Below are positions 1 through 6,195 of a stretch of 6,381 bases of DNA, one piece after another. The notes under the pieces are model-generated. The model ran no database searches. It had not been told where the DNA came from and saw nothing but the letters and a program-made list of their open reading frames with translations. This DNA is from Firmicutes bacterium UBA4981 (GTDB lineage Bacteria > Bacillota > SHA-98 > UBA4971): assembly GCA_002398515.1 (NCBI GenBank), contig DGZL01000075.1:1-6381 (forward strand). The letters run 5' to 3'. Every line of letters starts with the position of its first letter. Position 1 is the stretch's first letter. Made by a program: the position numbers and the translations under genes.

Positions 1-860
1 GTACCCCCTTGCATAATCCCTACATTAATCCTGGAGGCTCCCTGGCCGTGACGGGCTATGGCATGCAGGTTGACTAACGCGGTTGCTGCAGCCAGGAGAG
101 CATTTTTACCGACTTCCGGCGCCAGTCCGGCATGAGAAGGCTTTCCTGTGAAATTGGCGTCCAGTTTGGTTGTAGCCAGAAAACCACCGGAATCACAGGA
201 GATTTGTCCAAGTCTCCTCAAGCTGGTCCCTAGATGAAACCCCAACATATAATCTACATCATCAACGATACCCTTCACCATCATGGCTTTGGCCCCACGC
301 ACTCCTTCTTCCGCCGGTTGAAAAATTAGCTTTACTTTTCCGGCCAAATCCTCTTTGAGCAGGGCTAAAATCTTGGCCACCGTAAGGCCGATAGCGGTGT
401 GCCCGTCATGGCCGCACCCATGCATGGCGCCTTTGTTTACCGAAGCAAAGCCTGCATTATAAGGTCGGTGGTTTTCGCCCTCCGCTTCGGTCAGATCATT
501 GGCATCAATGTCAAAACGCAAAGCCACTGTCGGACCGGGCTTGCCAAAATCCATTACCCCCAGGACCCCGGTCTTGCCCCCGGTCATCTTTTCCAGCCAA
601 AGGGGATCCGCACCCTGTGCAACAGCCCTTTCTTCATGGCTTTTTAGTTCCGGAGCATCTGGAACTCCCATCATAGCTTCCTCATCAATAACTTCACAAC
701 CCGCAAAGACCTGATACCCGAATTCCGCCAGCCCTTTTGCAGCCATAGACGCAGTCCGATATTCTGTCCAGGCGGTTTCGGCGTATTTGTGAATGTCCCG
801 CCTCATATTAATTGTGTCTTCCTCATACCGTAAGGCCAGTTCTTTGATTCGAGCCAGCAT
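1..860 (-). CDS. abgA: M20D amidohydrolase, p-aminobenzoyl-glutamate hydrolase subunit A-like (3' end cut by window)
   Basis: Partial gene: 286 codons are visible and the C-terminus lies beyond position 1. The start ATG (858-860) has GAGGTGAT (866-873) just upstream. The N-terminus carries the RRDIHKYAE motif (residues 20-28), followed by an insertion of about 40 residues (about 52-95) seen in AbgA-type members. Metal and catalytic motifs of the M20D fold are present: HGCGHDGHTAIG (147-158; Cys149, His151), QPAEEG (181-186; Glu184/Glu185), FHLG (His209) and the dimerisation-domain PSHAG (His243). From memory it aligns closely with E. coli AbgA through most of the visible length. AbgA with AbgB cleaves p-aminobenzoyl-glutamate, a folate breakdown product, in the cytoplasm. 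No abgB is visible; it could lie beyond the window edge, or this homologue may act alone on another N-acyl amino acid. It follows the CapA-like gene by 45 bases, so co-transcription is likely. Family certain, substrate unproven. Confidence 0.88.
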   Translation of the reverse strand, partial: MLARIKELALRYEEDTINMRRDIHKYAETAWTEYRTASMAAKGLAEFGYQVFAGCEVIDEEAMMGVPDAPELKSHEERAVAQGADPLWLEKMTGGKTGVLGVMDFGKPGPTVALRFDIDANDLTEAEGENHRPYNAGFASVNKGAMHGCGHDGHTAIGLTVAKILALLKEDLAGKVKLIFQPAEEGVRGAKAMMVKGIVDDVDYMLGFHLGTSLRRLGQISCDSGGFLATTKLDANFTGKPSHAGLAPEVGKNALLAAATALVNLHAIARHGQGASRINVGIMQGG

Positions 861-905
861 AATATATCACCTCACTCTTCCCCGGCTAATTGATAAGGAA
901 ATGCC

Positions 906-2204
906 TTACTTCAATCCAATTGTTCCTACACCATCTTTTATCGTAATTATCGTGCCAAATTCTACCGATAAATTAGCAATATCACGCAAAATGCGTTCTC
1001 CGTTTTCTTTATCGGAAAACTGTGGACGACCGCGCCGCGATCTACCATACTCAAATTCCAGTGAAAGCGGTTTTAAAGTAATTTCAGCGATTTCCCCATC
1101 CGTTACTGCAAAAGAAACCAGCGCCGATTCAAATACCCTGCGATCGGCAACCAGTCCTCTCGTTTCATTGGCGCTGCGAGCGTCCAGTCCGTCAGAAACC
1201 GTATTTTCTGCGCCCAAATCATAAAGATCATAAAACTCGGTCGGCTGTCGTTCTACCGAATCATTTTGGAAAATAAAATCGCCCAAGCTATAAAAAATCG
1301 GACGGTTTTTGTAAGTTTCAATACCGCGCCAAATATGCGGACCATGACCAATATAAGCATGTGCACCGCTATCAATGCACAACTTTGCAAAATCACGGGC
1401 AAAATCTGCCGGACGGTCTTTCTCCAAGCCTTTACGCTCATGTGTATGATGACTAACCAAGACAACATCTGCCTGCCGCAGAGCCTCGCGTATAGACCGC
1501 ACAATGCGTTCGGCATCTTTGGGATTCATCTTGGTTACCGTCCCCGGCTCCTCACCCGGTTCAAATCTGATACTGCCTACATAATAGCCGCCTTCAACCG
1601 GCTTTGAGAATCCTTCTCTTTCATTTAAAATCCTGTTGGAATTTACCTCAGTCTGCTCAACGATTTCTCTTAATTTCTCAAAATCCTCCGGGCGTACCTT
1701 ATTAATCGCCTGATAGCGCAGAACATTCGCCCCCGGGCGACCGAGCACATCAGGTCTCTGCGCACTGGCCATGCCCCATTCCGACATTGTGGAAGTACAA
1801 CCAATCAGTGCCACCCGGCCTTCCGGAGTATCAAGATACCGTGGTTGAGAGGCTTCCGCCAGATTTATGCCAACACCGGCATGGATGCATTTGTTTTCAT
1901 CCAGGTGCTTCATGGTCGTCAAAATACCACCAATATTCCAATCAATCGTATGGTTATTTGCCCAAGACATCATATTAAAACCAAGCTGCTTGATATCCTG
2001 CAGAACTTCCGGGCGTGCAACCGCCCATGTACCACCACTTGTCGGTGCCGGATAGACTTCAAAATCATGCAATAAAATCTCAAAGTTTGTAAATCTAACA
2101 TCATGCGCTTCTATATAGTTTTTCAATTGAGCAAAATGAATATCTTGCGGTAACCGTTGGGTAATAAAAGAATCCCCTGCGGCCACAATAGAGATTTTTG
2201 ACAT
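906..2204 (-). CDS. CapA family protein (PGA_cap putative metallophosphoesterase)
   Basis: The 432-residue product has the motif series of the CapA / poly-gamma-glutamate capsule protein family, which has a calcineurin-like metallophosphoesterase fold: AAGDSF (8-13; Asp11), NFE (40-42), WANNHTIDW (81-89; Asn84, His85), SHHTHERKG (251-259), GHGPH (286-290; His287) and YSLGDFIFQN (305-314). Many capsule-linked CapA/PgsA proteins begin with a membrane anchor. This one opens straight into the first beta strand with no signal peptide or hydrophobic segment, so a cytoplasmic enzyme is more likely than a capsule-assembly factor. The start ATG is preceded by AGGAGATGA (2211-2219). The gene heads a probable two-gene unit with the AbgA-like amidohydrolase. 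By eye it is more AT-rich than its neighbours. The reaction is unknown; a role in cleaving or handling gamma-glutamyl compounds is only suggested by family name and context. Confidence 0.9.
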   Translation of the reverse strand: MSKISIVAAGDSFITQRLPQDIHFAQLKNYIEAHDVRFTNFEILLHDFEVYPAPTSGGTWAVARPEVLQDIKQLGFNMMSWANNHTIDWNIGGILTTMKHLDENKCIHAGVGINLAEASQPRYLDTPEGRVALIGCTSTMSEWGMASAQRPDVLGRPGANVLRYQAINKVRPEDFEKLREIVEQTEVNSNRILNEREGFSKPVEGGYYVGSIRFEPGEEPGTVTKMNPKDAERIVRSIREALRQADVVLVSHHTHERKGLEKDRPADFARDFAKLCIDSGAHAYIGHGPHIWRGIETYKNRPIFYSLGDFIFQNDSVERQPTEFYDLYDLGAENTVSDGLDARSANETRGLVADRRVFESALVSFAVTDGEIAEITLKPLSLEFEYGRSRRGRPQFSDKENGERILRDIANLSVEFGTIITIKDGVGTIGLK

Positions 2205-2273
2205 ATCAACTCATCTCCTATCTCACAATTACCGCTCCTAGTTCCACCCTATCTTAGACTTTTTTTGTGTCAA
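2205..2273 (-). promoter_or_regulatory. candidate promoter and leader of the capA-abgA unit
   Basis: Reading the minus strand, a perfect TTGACA (-35-like, 2268-2273) is followed after 16 bases by TAGGGT (2246-2251), which matches the -10 consensus at only three of six positions. The better-looking TAAGAT (2251-2256) is only 11 bases away, too close for a standard housekeeping promoter. A run of seven A residues (minus strand) lies inside the spacer. The leader to the CapA-like start is then about 35 bases and contains its Shine-Dalgarno AGGAGATGA at 2211-2219. A promoter here would make the CapA-like/AbgA-like pair a separate transcription unit, but read-through from the upstream hydrolase gene is equally possible. 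Confidence 0.4.
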
Positions 2274-2344
2274 AAGGGGTAGACGTTCGCCTACACTATA
2301 TTGAGATAAAGTTGTTCAAAGGAATGTGAGTGCAACTAAGGCTT

Positions 2345-2402
2345 CCGACGGCCGCAGACGGCCAGTGCCGCGGTGCCATGGGTGGCATGGAGCGGCCGTC
2401 GG
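2345..2402. repeat. GC-rich 58-base palindromic element between hydrolase and capA genes
   Basis: A perfect 11-base inverted repeat, CCGACGGCCGC (2345-2355) and GCGGCCGTCGG (2392-2402), encloses a 36-base interior. The interior contains a second small hairpin, TGCCA (2374-2378) with TGGCA (2383-2387), around a TGGG loop. The element starts 14 bases beyond the stop of the Zn-dependent hydrolase and is much more GC-rich than the flanking intergenic DNA. A seven-base A run (2404-2410) abuts its right edge. That is a T run on the coding strand, but it lies before the hairpin rather than after it, so this is not a standard intrinsic terminator in either direction. It could be a REP-like or miniature mobile repeat, an mRNA 3'-end stabiliser, or a U-less terminator. 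Only one copy is present in this window. Confidence 0.6.
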
Positions 2403-2416
2403 TAAAAAAACCTGCC

Positions 2417-3655
2417 TCACTCTTCGTCGGCTAATTGCAGGACCGCCTCTAAAAGGACCTCTGTTCCTCTGGCAATATCCTCGAGGGGAGTATATTCAGC
2501 AATGTTATGGCTAATACCCTCTTGGCTAGGCACAAAAATCATGCCGGTCTGGGCCACTTCCGCCATATACATAGCATCATGTCCGGCTCCGCTGGGCATG
2601 AGCCGGTAGGGATAGCCCAAGGCTTGCGCTGCCATTTCAAGAGTATTGATGATCTTACCGGATAAGGTGACAGGAGCTTCATCCGCCAGAATCTCGTAGT
2701 CTACTTTGACCTCTCGTCTACGGCCAACATCCTCTAATAGAGAGATGACCTTGCTTACGGCCAAGTCTTTGCTATTCTTATCGATATCCCGGATGTCAAT
2801 GCCCAATTCTACCTGGCCGGGAATAACATTAAGCACCCCGGGGCTGGCGTTGGCATATCCCACAGTCCCCACTGTATGAGGTCCGGCTTCAACGGAAGCA
2901 ATTCTTTCCACACCAAGAATAACTTCGCCGGCAGCCACCAGGGCATCCGCTCTTAAATCCATGGGAGTGGCACCTGAATGATCAGCCCTGCCCGTAAGAT
3001 GAACTCTTATTCTGGTAGGCGCAGCAATGGATGTTACCACCCCCAGCGGCACACCAAGAGACTCCAGAACCCGTCCCTGCTCAATGTGTGTTTCGATAAA
3101 GGCGTACACGTCCCCCGGTTGAATTCTGACACTCTCTAGCCCTTCCGGATTCAAACCAAATAGTCTCATTGCTTCATAGAGGGACAGCCCCTCTTTATCT
3201 TTGTACATATGCAACTGTTCTCGGGAAAGGTGCCCTGTCATGGCTTTACTCCCCAGAGTACTGGCTCTGAAACGGCTGGACTCTTCTGCCGAGAAGTTGA
3301 TGATATCTATAGGCCGCAGCGTTTTAATACCCTGTTCATCCAGCACCCGGATCACTTCCAAAGCCGCCACTATACCCACCACACCATCAAAGCAACCGCC
3401 GGAAGGCACGCTATCCAGATGAGAACCAATCATGACCGGAGCCAAATTCCGTATCCCACTCCTCCTGGCTCTCATGTTGCCCATGGCATCCTGTGTTGTG
3501 TTCAACCCCTGTTGGGCCAGGGAGTGCTGCAGGTATTGTCTGGCTTCCCGGTCTGCGCTTGTGAAAGCCAGGCGGCTGATGCCGCCGCCTTCAAGTTTGC
3601 CAAAACGGGCCAGATTCTCCAGGTCATTTTGTATTCTCTCCGCCTTTACACGCAT
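2417..3655 (-). CDS. M20 family Zn-dependent hydrolase (N-carbamoyl-L-amino-acid hydrolase / allantoate amidohydrolase group)
   Basis: The 412-residue length is typical for the hydantoinase/carbamoylase branch of peptidase family M20. Its dinuclear metal ligands are visible: GSHLDSV (77-83; His79), GGCFDGVVG (86-94; Asp90 bridging), SAEESSRF (122-129; Glu124 as general base, Glu125 as ligand), IETHIEQG (187-194; His190) and GISHNIAEYT (380-389; His383). Substrate and dimer-interface motifs are also present: RADHSGATPMDLR (223-235; His226), LNVIPG (275-280; Asn276) and DIRD (287-290; Arg289, which in this family binds the substrate carboxylate). Members remove carbamoyl or ureido groups from L-amino acids, allantoate or beta-ureidopropionate, giving ammonia, CO2 and the free acid in the cytoplasm. 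The start has AGGAGAT (3662-3668) six bases upstream. It follows the DcuC-like transporter by 22 bases, so the pair is almost surely one operon. With no allantoinase or hydantoinase visible, the exact substrate cannot be chosen. Confidence 0.93.
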   Translation of the reverse strand: MRVKAERIQNDLENLARFGKLEGGGISRLAFTSADREARQYLQHSLAQQGLNTTQDAMGNMRARRSGIRNLAPVMIGSHLDSVPSGGCFDGVVGIVAALEVIRVLDEQGIKTLRPIDIINFSAEESSRFRASTLGSKAMTGHLSREQLHMYKDKEGLSLYEAMRLFGLNPEGLESVRIQPGDVYAFIETHIEQGRVLESLGVPLGVVTSIAAPTRIRVHLTGRADHSGATPMDLRADALVAAGEVILGVERIASVEAGPHTVGTVGYANASPGVLNVIPGQVELGIDIRDIDKNSKDLAVSKVISLLEDVGRRREVKVDYEILADEAPVTLSGKIINTLEMAAQALGYPYRLMPSGAGHDAMYMAEVAQTGMIFVPSQEGISHNIAEYTPLEDIARGTEVLLEAVLQLADEE

Positions 3656-3677
3656 TCGTCTATCTCCTTACAAGTGG

Positions 3678-4961
3678 TTATAATAGGATAAAGATAGAGA
3701 CTATTGCCGCAATAATCATCCCCGGCGCATTGCGTTTAGCAACTTCCAGGGGGTTTACTCCGGCCATGGTAGCTACGATGATAGCCGCCCCTGCCAGAGG
3801 TGACATGGTACGTCCCAGGGCTCCGCCTAGGGCTGCTATAGACCCCATATTAATGATTTCCAGACCAAACTGGGCGGCCTGCGGGGTCACAGCCTCATTA
3901 AAAGCAATAGCGGCCGCATCGCCGGATCCGGAAACAACACCCAGGAGGAAAGGTCCAAAGGTAGCCGCAATTTTTACAATCCCCGGGGCTCCAATCATAG
4001 CGTCGATAAAAGATTTGATAAGGCCAATAGTCTCCAGCCCTTTGACAAACACAGCCGCCGCAATTATGATGCCCATGATATTGGCATAAGCATTGCCCAT
4101 CCCGTCAAAGAAGGCTTTAGACACTTTTTCCAGATATTGCTTATTCAGCTTCGTATCTGTTAACGACGCCAACACCCCAAAGAGGGCACCAATCAGCATA
4201 GCCGCCGGGATAGAAACCTTAGCAAAGGCAGCAACTGTTTTTGTGGCGCCCAAAATGAGAATAAGTATTGGTATAACCGGGACAATAGCTTTTAGATAAT
4301 TAACCTTGACGGTAGTGATTTCCAGGTTCGCTGCGGATATCTCGGCACCGGAACCTCTGCCGTCTTCTTTCAGAATAAAGGCCAGGACGGCAAGGGAAAG
4401 ACCACCAATAACAACTGACACCACATCTGCCGTATAATGCACGGCAATAACATCCATAACTTCAACTGACGCAATGTTCGCAATAAAAGGGTTATGGGAA
4501 AGGCCCGGGCTGATCATACTTCCAAAGGTACCGGTAAGGACTGCCGCAGCAGCCATAGCAGGACTAATACCTGCTTCCATGAGAACAGGAATCAAGATAG
4601 CTCCCACGGCTGCCGCTGCCCCAGCCGCGCTGGGCAAGGCAGTATTGATGGCAAAAGTAGCCAGGGCTGCCCCGGGAATTAGGATAGGGCGAACTTTTAT
4701 AAGCCCTTTGGAAAGAAAATTAACCAGGTGTTTATCACATTCCGTGACTTTCATGACGAAAGCAAAACCCATTACGGAGAGTATAGGCTGAATCAGACCT
4801 CCCGTGGTCATCCGGGTTGCAAAAGCCTCGAAGGCATTCATAGGGTTACCGCCGATAATACACAGTAAGAGTCCTGAAGCAAATAGAATCATTTTGGTTT
4901 CATACTGCTTAACTAAGGCAAACACAGTAGCCAGCAAGATAGCAATGCCCAAAATAATCAT
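3678..4961 (-). CDS. dcuC: DcuC family C4-dicarboxylate transporter-like membrane protein
   Basis: The 427-residue, strongly hydrophobic protein has roughly ten to twelve membrane segments, beginning at residue 2 with no cleavable signal. Two halves are separated by a charged cytoplasmic-like stretch at about 199-220. Features shared with DcuC carriers are small-residue re-entrant motifs: SAAGAAAAVG (111-120), SGSGDAAAIAFNEAVTP (344-360) and LGRTMSPLAG (382-391) followed by NPLEVAKR (403-410). The last block matches the DcuC C-terminal LGRT-SP pattern well. E. coli DcuC (461 residues) exchanges or exports succinate and related dicarboxylates under anaerobiosis; this protein is slightly shorter. 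AGGAGG (4970-4975) lies eight bases before the ATG. It sits first in an operon with an M20 amidohydrolase, which suggests import of an N-substituted dicarboxylic amino acid rather than succinate exchange. That is inference: close relatives are often annotated only as putative basic amino-acid antiporter or YfcC/DcuC-type carriers. Confidence 0.87.
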   Translation of the reverse strand: MIILGIAILLATVFALVKQYETKMILFASGLLLCIIGGNPMNAFEAFATRMTTGGLIQPILSVMGFAFVMKVTECDKHLVNFLSKGLIKVRPILIPGAALATFAINTALPSAAGAAAAVGAILIPVLMEAGISPAMAAAAVLTGTFGSMISPGLSHNPFIANIASVEVMDVIAVHYTADVVSVVIGGLSLAVLAFILKEDGRGSGAEISAANLEITTVKVNYLKAIVPVIPILILILGATKTVAAFAKVSIPAAMLIGALFGVLASLTDTKLNKQYLEKVSKAFFDGMGNAYANIMGIIIAAAVFVKGLETIGLIKSFIDAMIGAPGIVKIAATFGPFLLGVVSGSGDAAAIAFNEAVTPQAAQFGLEIINMGSIAALGGALGRTMSPLAGAAIIVATMAGVNPLEVAKRNAPGMIIAAIVSIFILL

Positions 4962-5073
4962 TCTACCATCCTCCTATTTCTCCATAATCTTAGACCCAGG
5001 AACGCTTTCTCTTTAAAGCCCCCTTTCAAGACAATCTCTCCCGAAACGGTCGTCTCTTGTTTAGGCCACATTG

Positions 5074-5119
5074 TGTCAATTTCGACATTAAATGTATATA
5101 TTCGCAAACTCTTTGAAAA
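5074..5119 (-). promoter_or_regulatory. weak candidate promoter region of the transporter-hydrolase operon
   Basis: The AT-rich stretch on the minus strand offers TACATT (5091-5096) 17 bases after TTTTCA (5114-5119), each matching consensus at four of six positions. It also offers TTTAAT (5087-5092), a five-of-six -10 match without a good -35. A perfect TTGACA at 5074-5079 has no acceptable -10 at 16-18 bases. The 11-base palindrome ACATTTAATGT overlaps this patch and could be an operator. The transporter must have some promoter between 5348 and 4962, but its exact position is not settled by the sequence. Confidence 0.25.
5085..5095. promoter_or_regulatory. 11-base palindrome, possible operator of the transporter operon
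   Basis: ACATTAAATGT is a perfect inverted repeat (five-base arms, one central base) about 125 bases before the transporter start and overlapping the best -10-like hexamers. Position and symmetry fit a repressor site, but the motif is short and AT-rich, so chance is a real alternative. Confidence 0.25.
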
Positions 5120-5180
5120 CTCCTGCAAGTCATATCTGAGTATTTCATTTCACTGCACGAACAACTCTGACGAAACACCC

Positions 5181-5193
5181 TAAAACCGTTTTA
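5181..5193. promoter_or_regulatory. 13-base palindrome TAAAAC-C-GTTTTA, possible operator
   Basis: Six-base perfect arms flank a single central C, about 220 bases upstream of the transporter start. A symmetric odd-length site of this kind is typical of dimeric helix-turn-helix regulators. No regulator gene is present in the window to pair with it, and I do not recognise the motif. Confidence 0.3.
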
Positions 5194-5241
5194 TGGACGT
5201 ATTAACGCTGAACACCACCAACTGGCATTAAGCAGTGCGTA

Positions 5242-5274
5242 GTCACAAAAAAGGACGCAAATGTCCACGGTGAC
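5242..5274 (-). terminator. weak candidate intrinsic terminator after the toxin-antitoxin operon
   Basis: On the minus strand a GGAC...GTCC stem (5263-5266 with 5253-5256, six-base loop) is followed at once by six T residues (5247-5252), about 80 bases beyond the toxin stop. An outer GTCAC/GTGAC pair (5270-5274 and 5242-5246) brackets the whole structure, including the T run. The four-base core stem is short for an efficient terminator, so confidence is limited. Confidence 0.4.
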
Positions 5275-5348
5275 GGGGTTTGGGCTCTTTTACATTAGAA
5301 ACGGGTTGTAGCTGCGTGCGGTCGCCGCTGAAGATGTGCACATGAGGG

Positions 5349-5780
5349 CTAGTCTCGCCACTCCCTTGGCCACTCTGGCGAAACATCCGATTTCCTCCGT
5401 GAGGCTTCAATGTATGCCTTCATATCTTCCCTTGTGCCAATAGCGAGTATGGTAACGGTTTTTCCCGGTTCGTGGGCATCTTCTCCCGGTTCTTGCTTGG
5501 TAAGAGCGTACACTATCCTTATGCCTAGTCCTTTTAGCTTTGCACATAGCAATGGTTTTAAGTTCCCGCTACCCTTTCGCTTGCCTAGACGATTACCGGC
5601 GCCCCCCATGTCTCTAGGAAGCGGGTTTCGGCAAAGCTTGATGATGGCAGCCACTACTGCATTACCCTTGCCTCTATCGCTTTTCAGCATTGCTTCCAAC
5701 TCATTCAAAGCCTTAGGATGAAAGATGGGAATGTACGCACCCTCTTCTACAGCGTGCTCAATAAGCTTCTCCCATGTCAT
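5349..5780 (-). CDS. RelE/ParE-like toxin of a type II toxin-antitoxin pair
   Basis: The 143-residue basic protein has an order of segments that fits a RelE/ParE-type fold: a first strand and helix (YIPIFHPKALNELEAML, 16-32), a second helix with conserved small residues (about 40-50), a basic strand pair (LKPLLCAKL, 74-82, and GLGIRIVYAL, 84-93; Arg88) and a final VTILAIGTREDMKAYIEA (109-126). The last block resembles the terminal strand and helix of RelE-like mRNA interferases. It is longer than the usual 85-110 residues, with a Gly/Lys-rich loop at about 58-73, an acidic insertion at about 95-107 and a tail ending in EWPREWRD. The ATG overlaps the antitoxin stop in ATGA (5777-5780), and AGGTGG (5788-5793) inside the antitoxin gene can serve as its ribosome-binding site, giving translational coupling. 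Likely an RNase acting on translated mRNA, but the catalytic residues cannot be fixed by eye. Confidence 0.7.
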   Translation of the reverse strand: MTWEKLIEHAVEEGAYIPIFHPKALNELEAMLKSDRGKGNAVVAAIIKLCRNPLPRDMGGAGNRLGKRKGSGNLKPLLCAKLKGLGIRIVYALTKQEPGEDAHEPGKTVTILAIGTREDMKAYIEASRRKSDVSPEWPREWRD

Positions 5781-6148
5781 TCAAATTCCACCTGGTCCAC
5801 GAGTTCTCTTACTTCTGCTTCATCTACATCGAGTCTCTTCATAACTTCCACAAAGCTCATCAGCTCATCTGAATCTCGGAGCCTCTCTTCGCTCACCTTG
5901 TAGACTAGCATGTCAAACAAGTGCTCCAAATGGTCCTTAGCTTTGACGAGCTCTTCCAGTTCCTTGACAGGGATAATAGCAGTGGTTATGCCTCTGCTGC
6001 TCTGAACAAAGTACCAGTTTCCGTGGTCAGCTTCCTCATGAGCCTTGACAGCTTCTCCAAGCCTACCGCGGTTATATTCTGTAGTATTGAACACCCTGCG
6101 AAGCGCAGAAAACAGTTCTTGATTCTCCATAGTCACCACCCTTGACAT
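5777..6148 (-). CDS. Phd/YefM-like antitoxin upstream of the RelE-like toxin
   Basis: The 123-residue acidic protein has a central segment, NWYFVQSSRGITTAIIPVKE (44-63), with the strand-turn-strand pattern of Phd/YefM-type antitoxin DNA-binding domains. It is followed by a charged helical region (about 62-123, rich in Glu, Leu, Val and Asp) suited to wrapping around a toxin. The N-terminal 40 residues are longer than in classical Phd proteins. The ATG at 6146-6148 was chosen because GGAGG (6157-6161) lies eight bases upstream; an internal ATG at 6128-6130 lacks as good a site. Gene order (antitoxin first), the 4-base overlap with the toxin and the palindrome over its ribosome-binding site all fit an autoregulated type II module. 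Assignment to Phd/YefM rather than another antitoxin family rests on pattern only. Confidence 0.65.
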   Translation of the reverse strand: MSRVVTMENQELFSALRRVFNTTEYNRGRLGEAVKAHEEADHGNWYFVQSSRGITTAIIPVKELEELVKAKDHLEHLFDMLVYKVSEERLRDSDELMSFVEVMKRLDVDEAEVRELVDQVEFE

Positions 6149-6150
6149 AG

Positions 6151-6167
6151 GCTATTCCTCCAATAGC
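6151..6167 (-). promoter_or_regulatory. inverted repeat enclosing the antitoxin ribosome-binding site
   Basis: GCTATT (6162-6167 on the minus strand) and AATAGC (6151-6156) form a perfect six-base inverted repeat with the Shine-Dalgarno GGAGG as the five-base interior, two bases before the antitoxin ATG. As DNA it could be the operator bound by the antitoxin or the toxin-antitoxin complex. As RNA it would place the ribosome-binding site in a hairpin loop. The symmetry is directly visible; the role is inferred. Confidence 0.5.
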
Positions 6168-6195
6168 AATATGCAGCAAAAGAGATTTCATGAAT

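Larger units (their letters stand above)
4962..5348. other. 387-base intergenic region upstream of the transporter operon
   Basis: No convincing gene is visible on either strand. From the high end it holds a perfect 10-base palindrome ATGTGCACAT (5334-5343) just after the toxin stop, a weak candidate terminator (5242-5274), a 13-base palindrome (5181-5193), an AT-rich patch with an 11-base palindrome (5085-5095) and a TTGACA (5074-5079), all read relative to the minus strand. The 90 bases before the transporter start are purine-rich on the coding strand and end in the AGGAGG ribosome-binding site. I see no riboswitch or T-box signature that I can name. Confidence 0.6.

Noticed and set aside
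793..1224. Plus-strand open frame of 143 codons.
   Set aside because: It runs antisense through the abgA start and the C-terminal part of the CapA-like gene, has no ribosome-binding site and a composition unlike a real protein.
2345..2410. Reading the GC-rich hairpin as a standard rho-independent terminator of the hydrolase operon.
   Set aside because: The T tract lies 5' of the stem on the transcribed strand, and on the other strand the stem is followed by A residues.
2326..2514. Plus-strand open frame across the GC-rich palindrome.
   Set aside because: No ribosome-binding site, spans the inverted repeat and overlaps the hydrolase C-terminus antisense.
3209..3691. Plus-strand open frame of 160 codons.
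   Set aside because: Antisense shadow of the Zn-dependent hydrolase, whose catalytic motifs are intact on the other strand.
4474..4791. Plus-strand Ala/Ile-rich open frames opposite the transporter.
   Set aside because: Antisense of hydrophobic, small-residue codons in the DcuC-like gene; no start signal.
5334..5343. 10-base palindrome ATGTGCACAT just after the toxin stop.
   Set aside because: Short, with no T run and no link to a promoter; probably chance.
5777..6130. Antitoxin start at the internal ATG (6128-6130).
   Set aside because: The upstream ATG at 6146-6148 has a perfect GGAGG eight bases away; the internal site has only a weak purine stretch.
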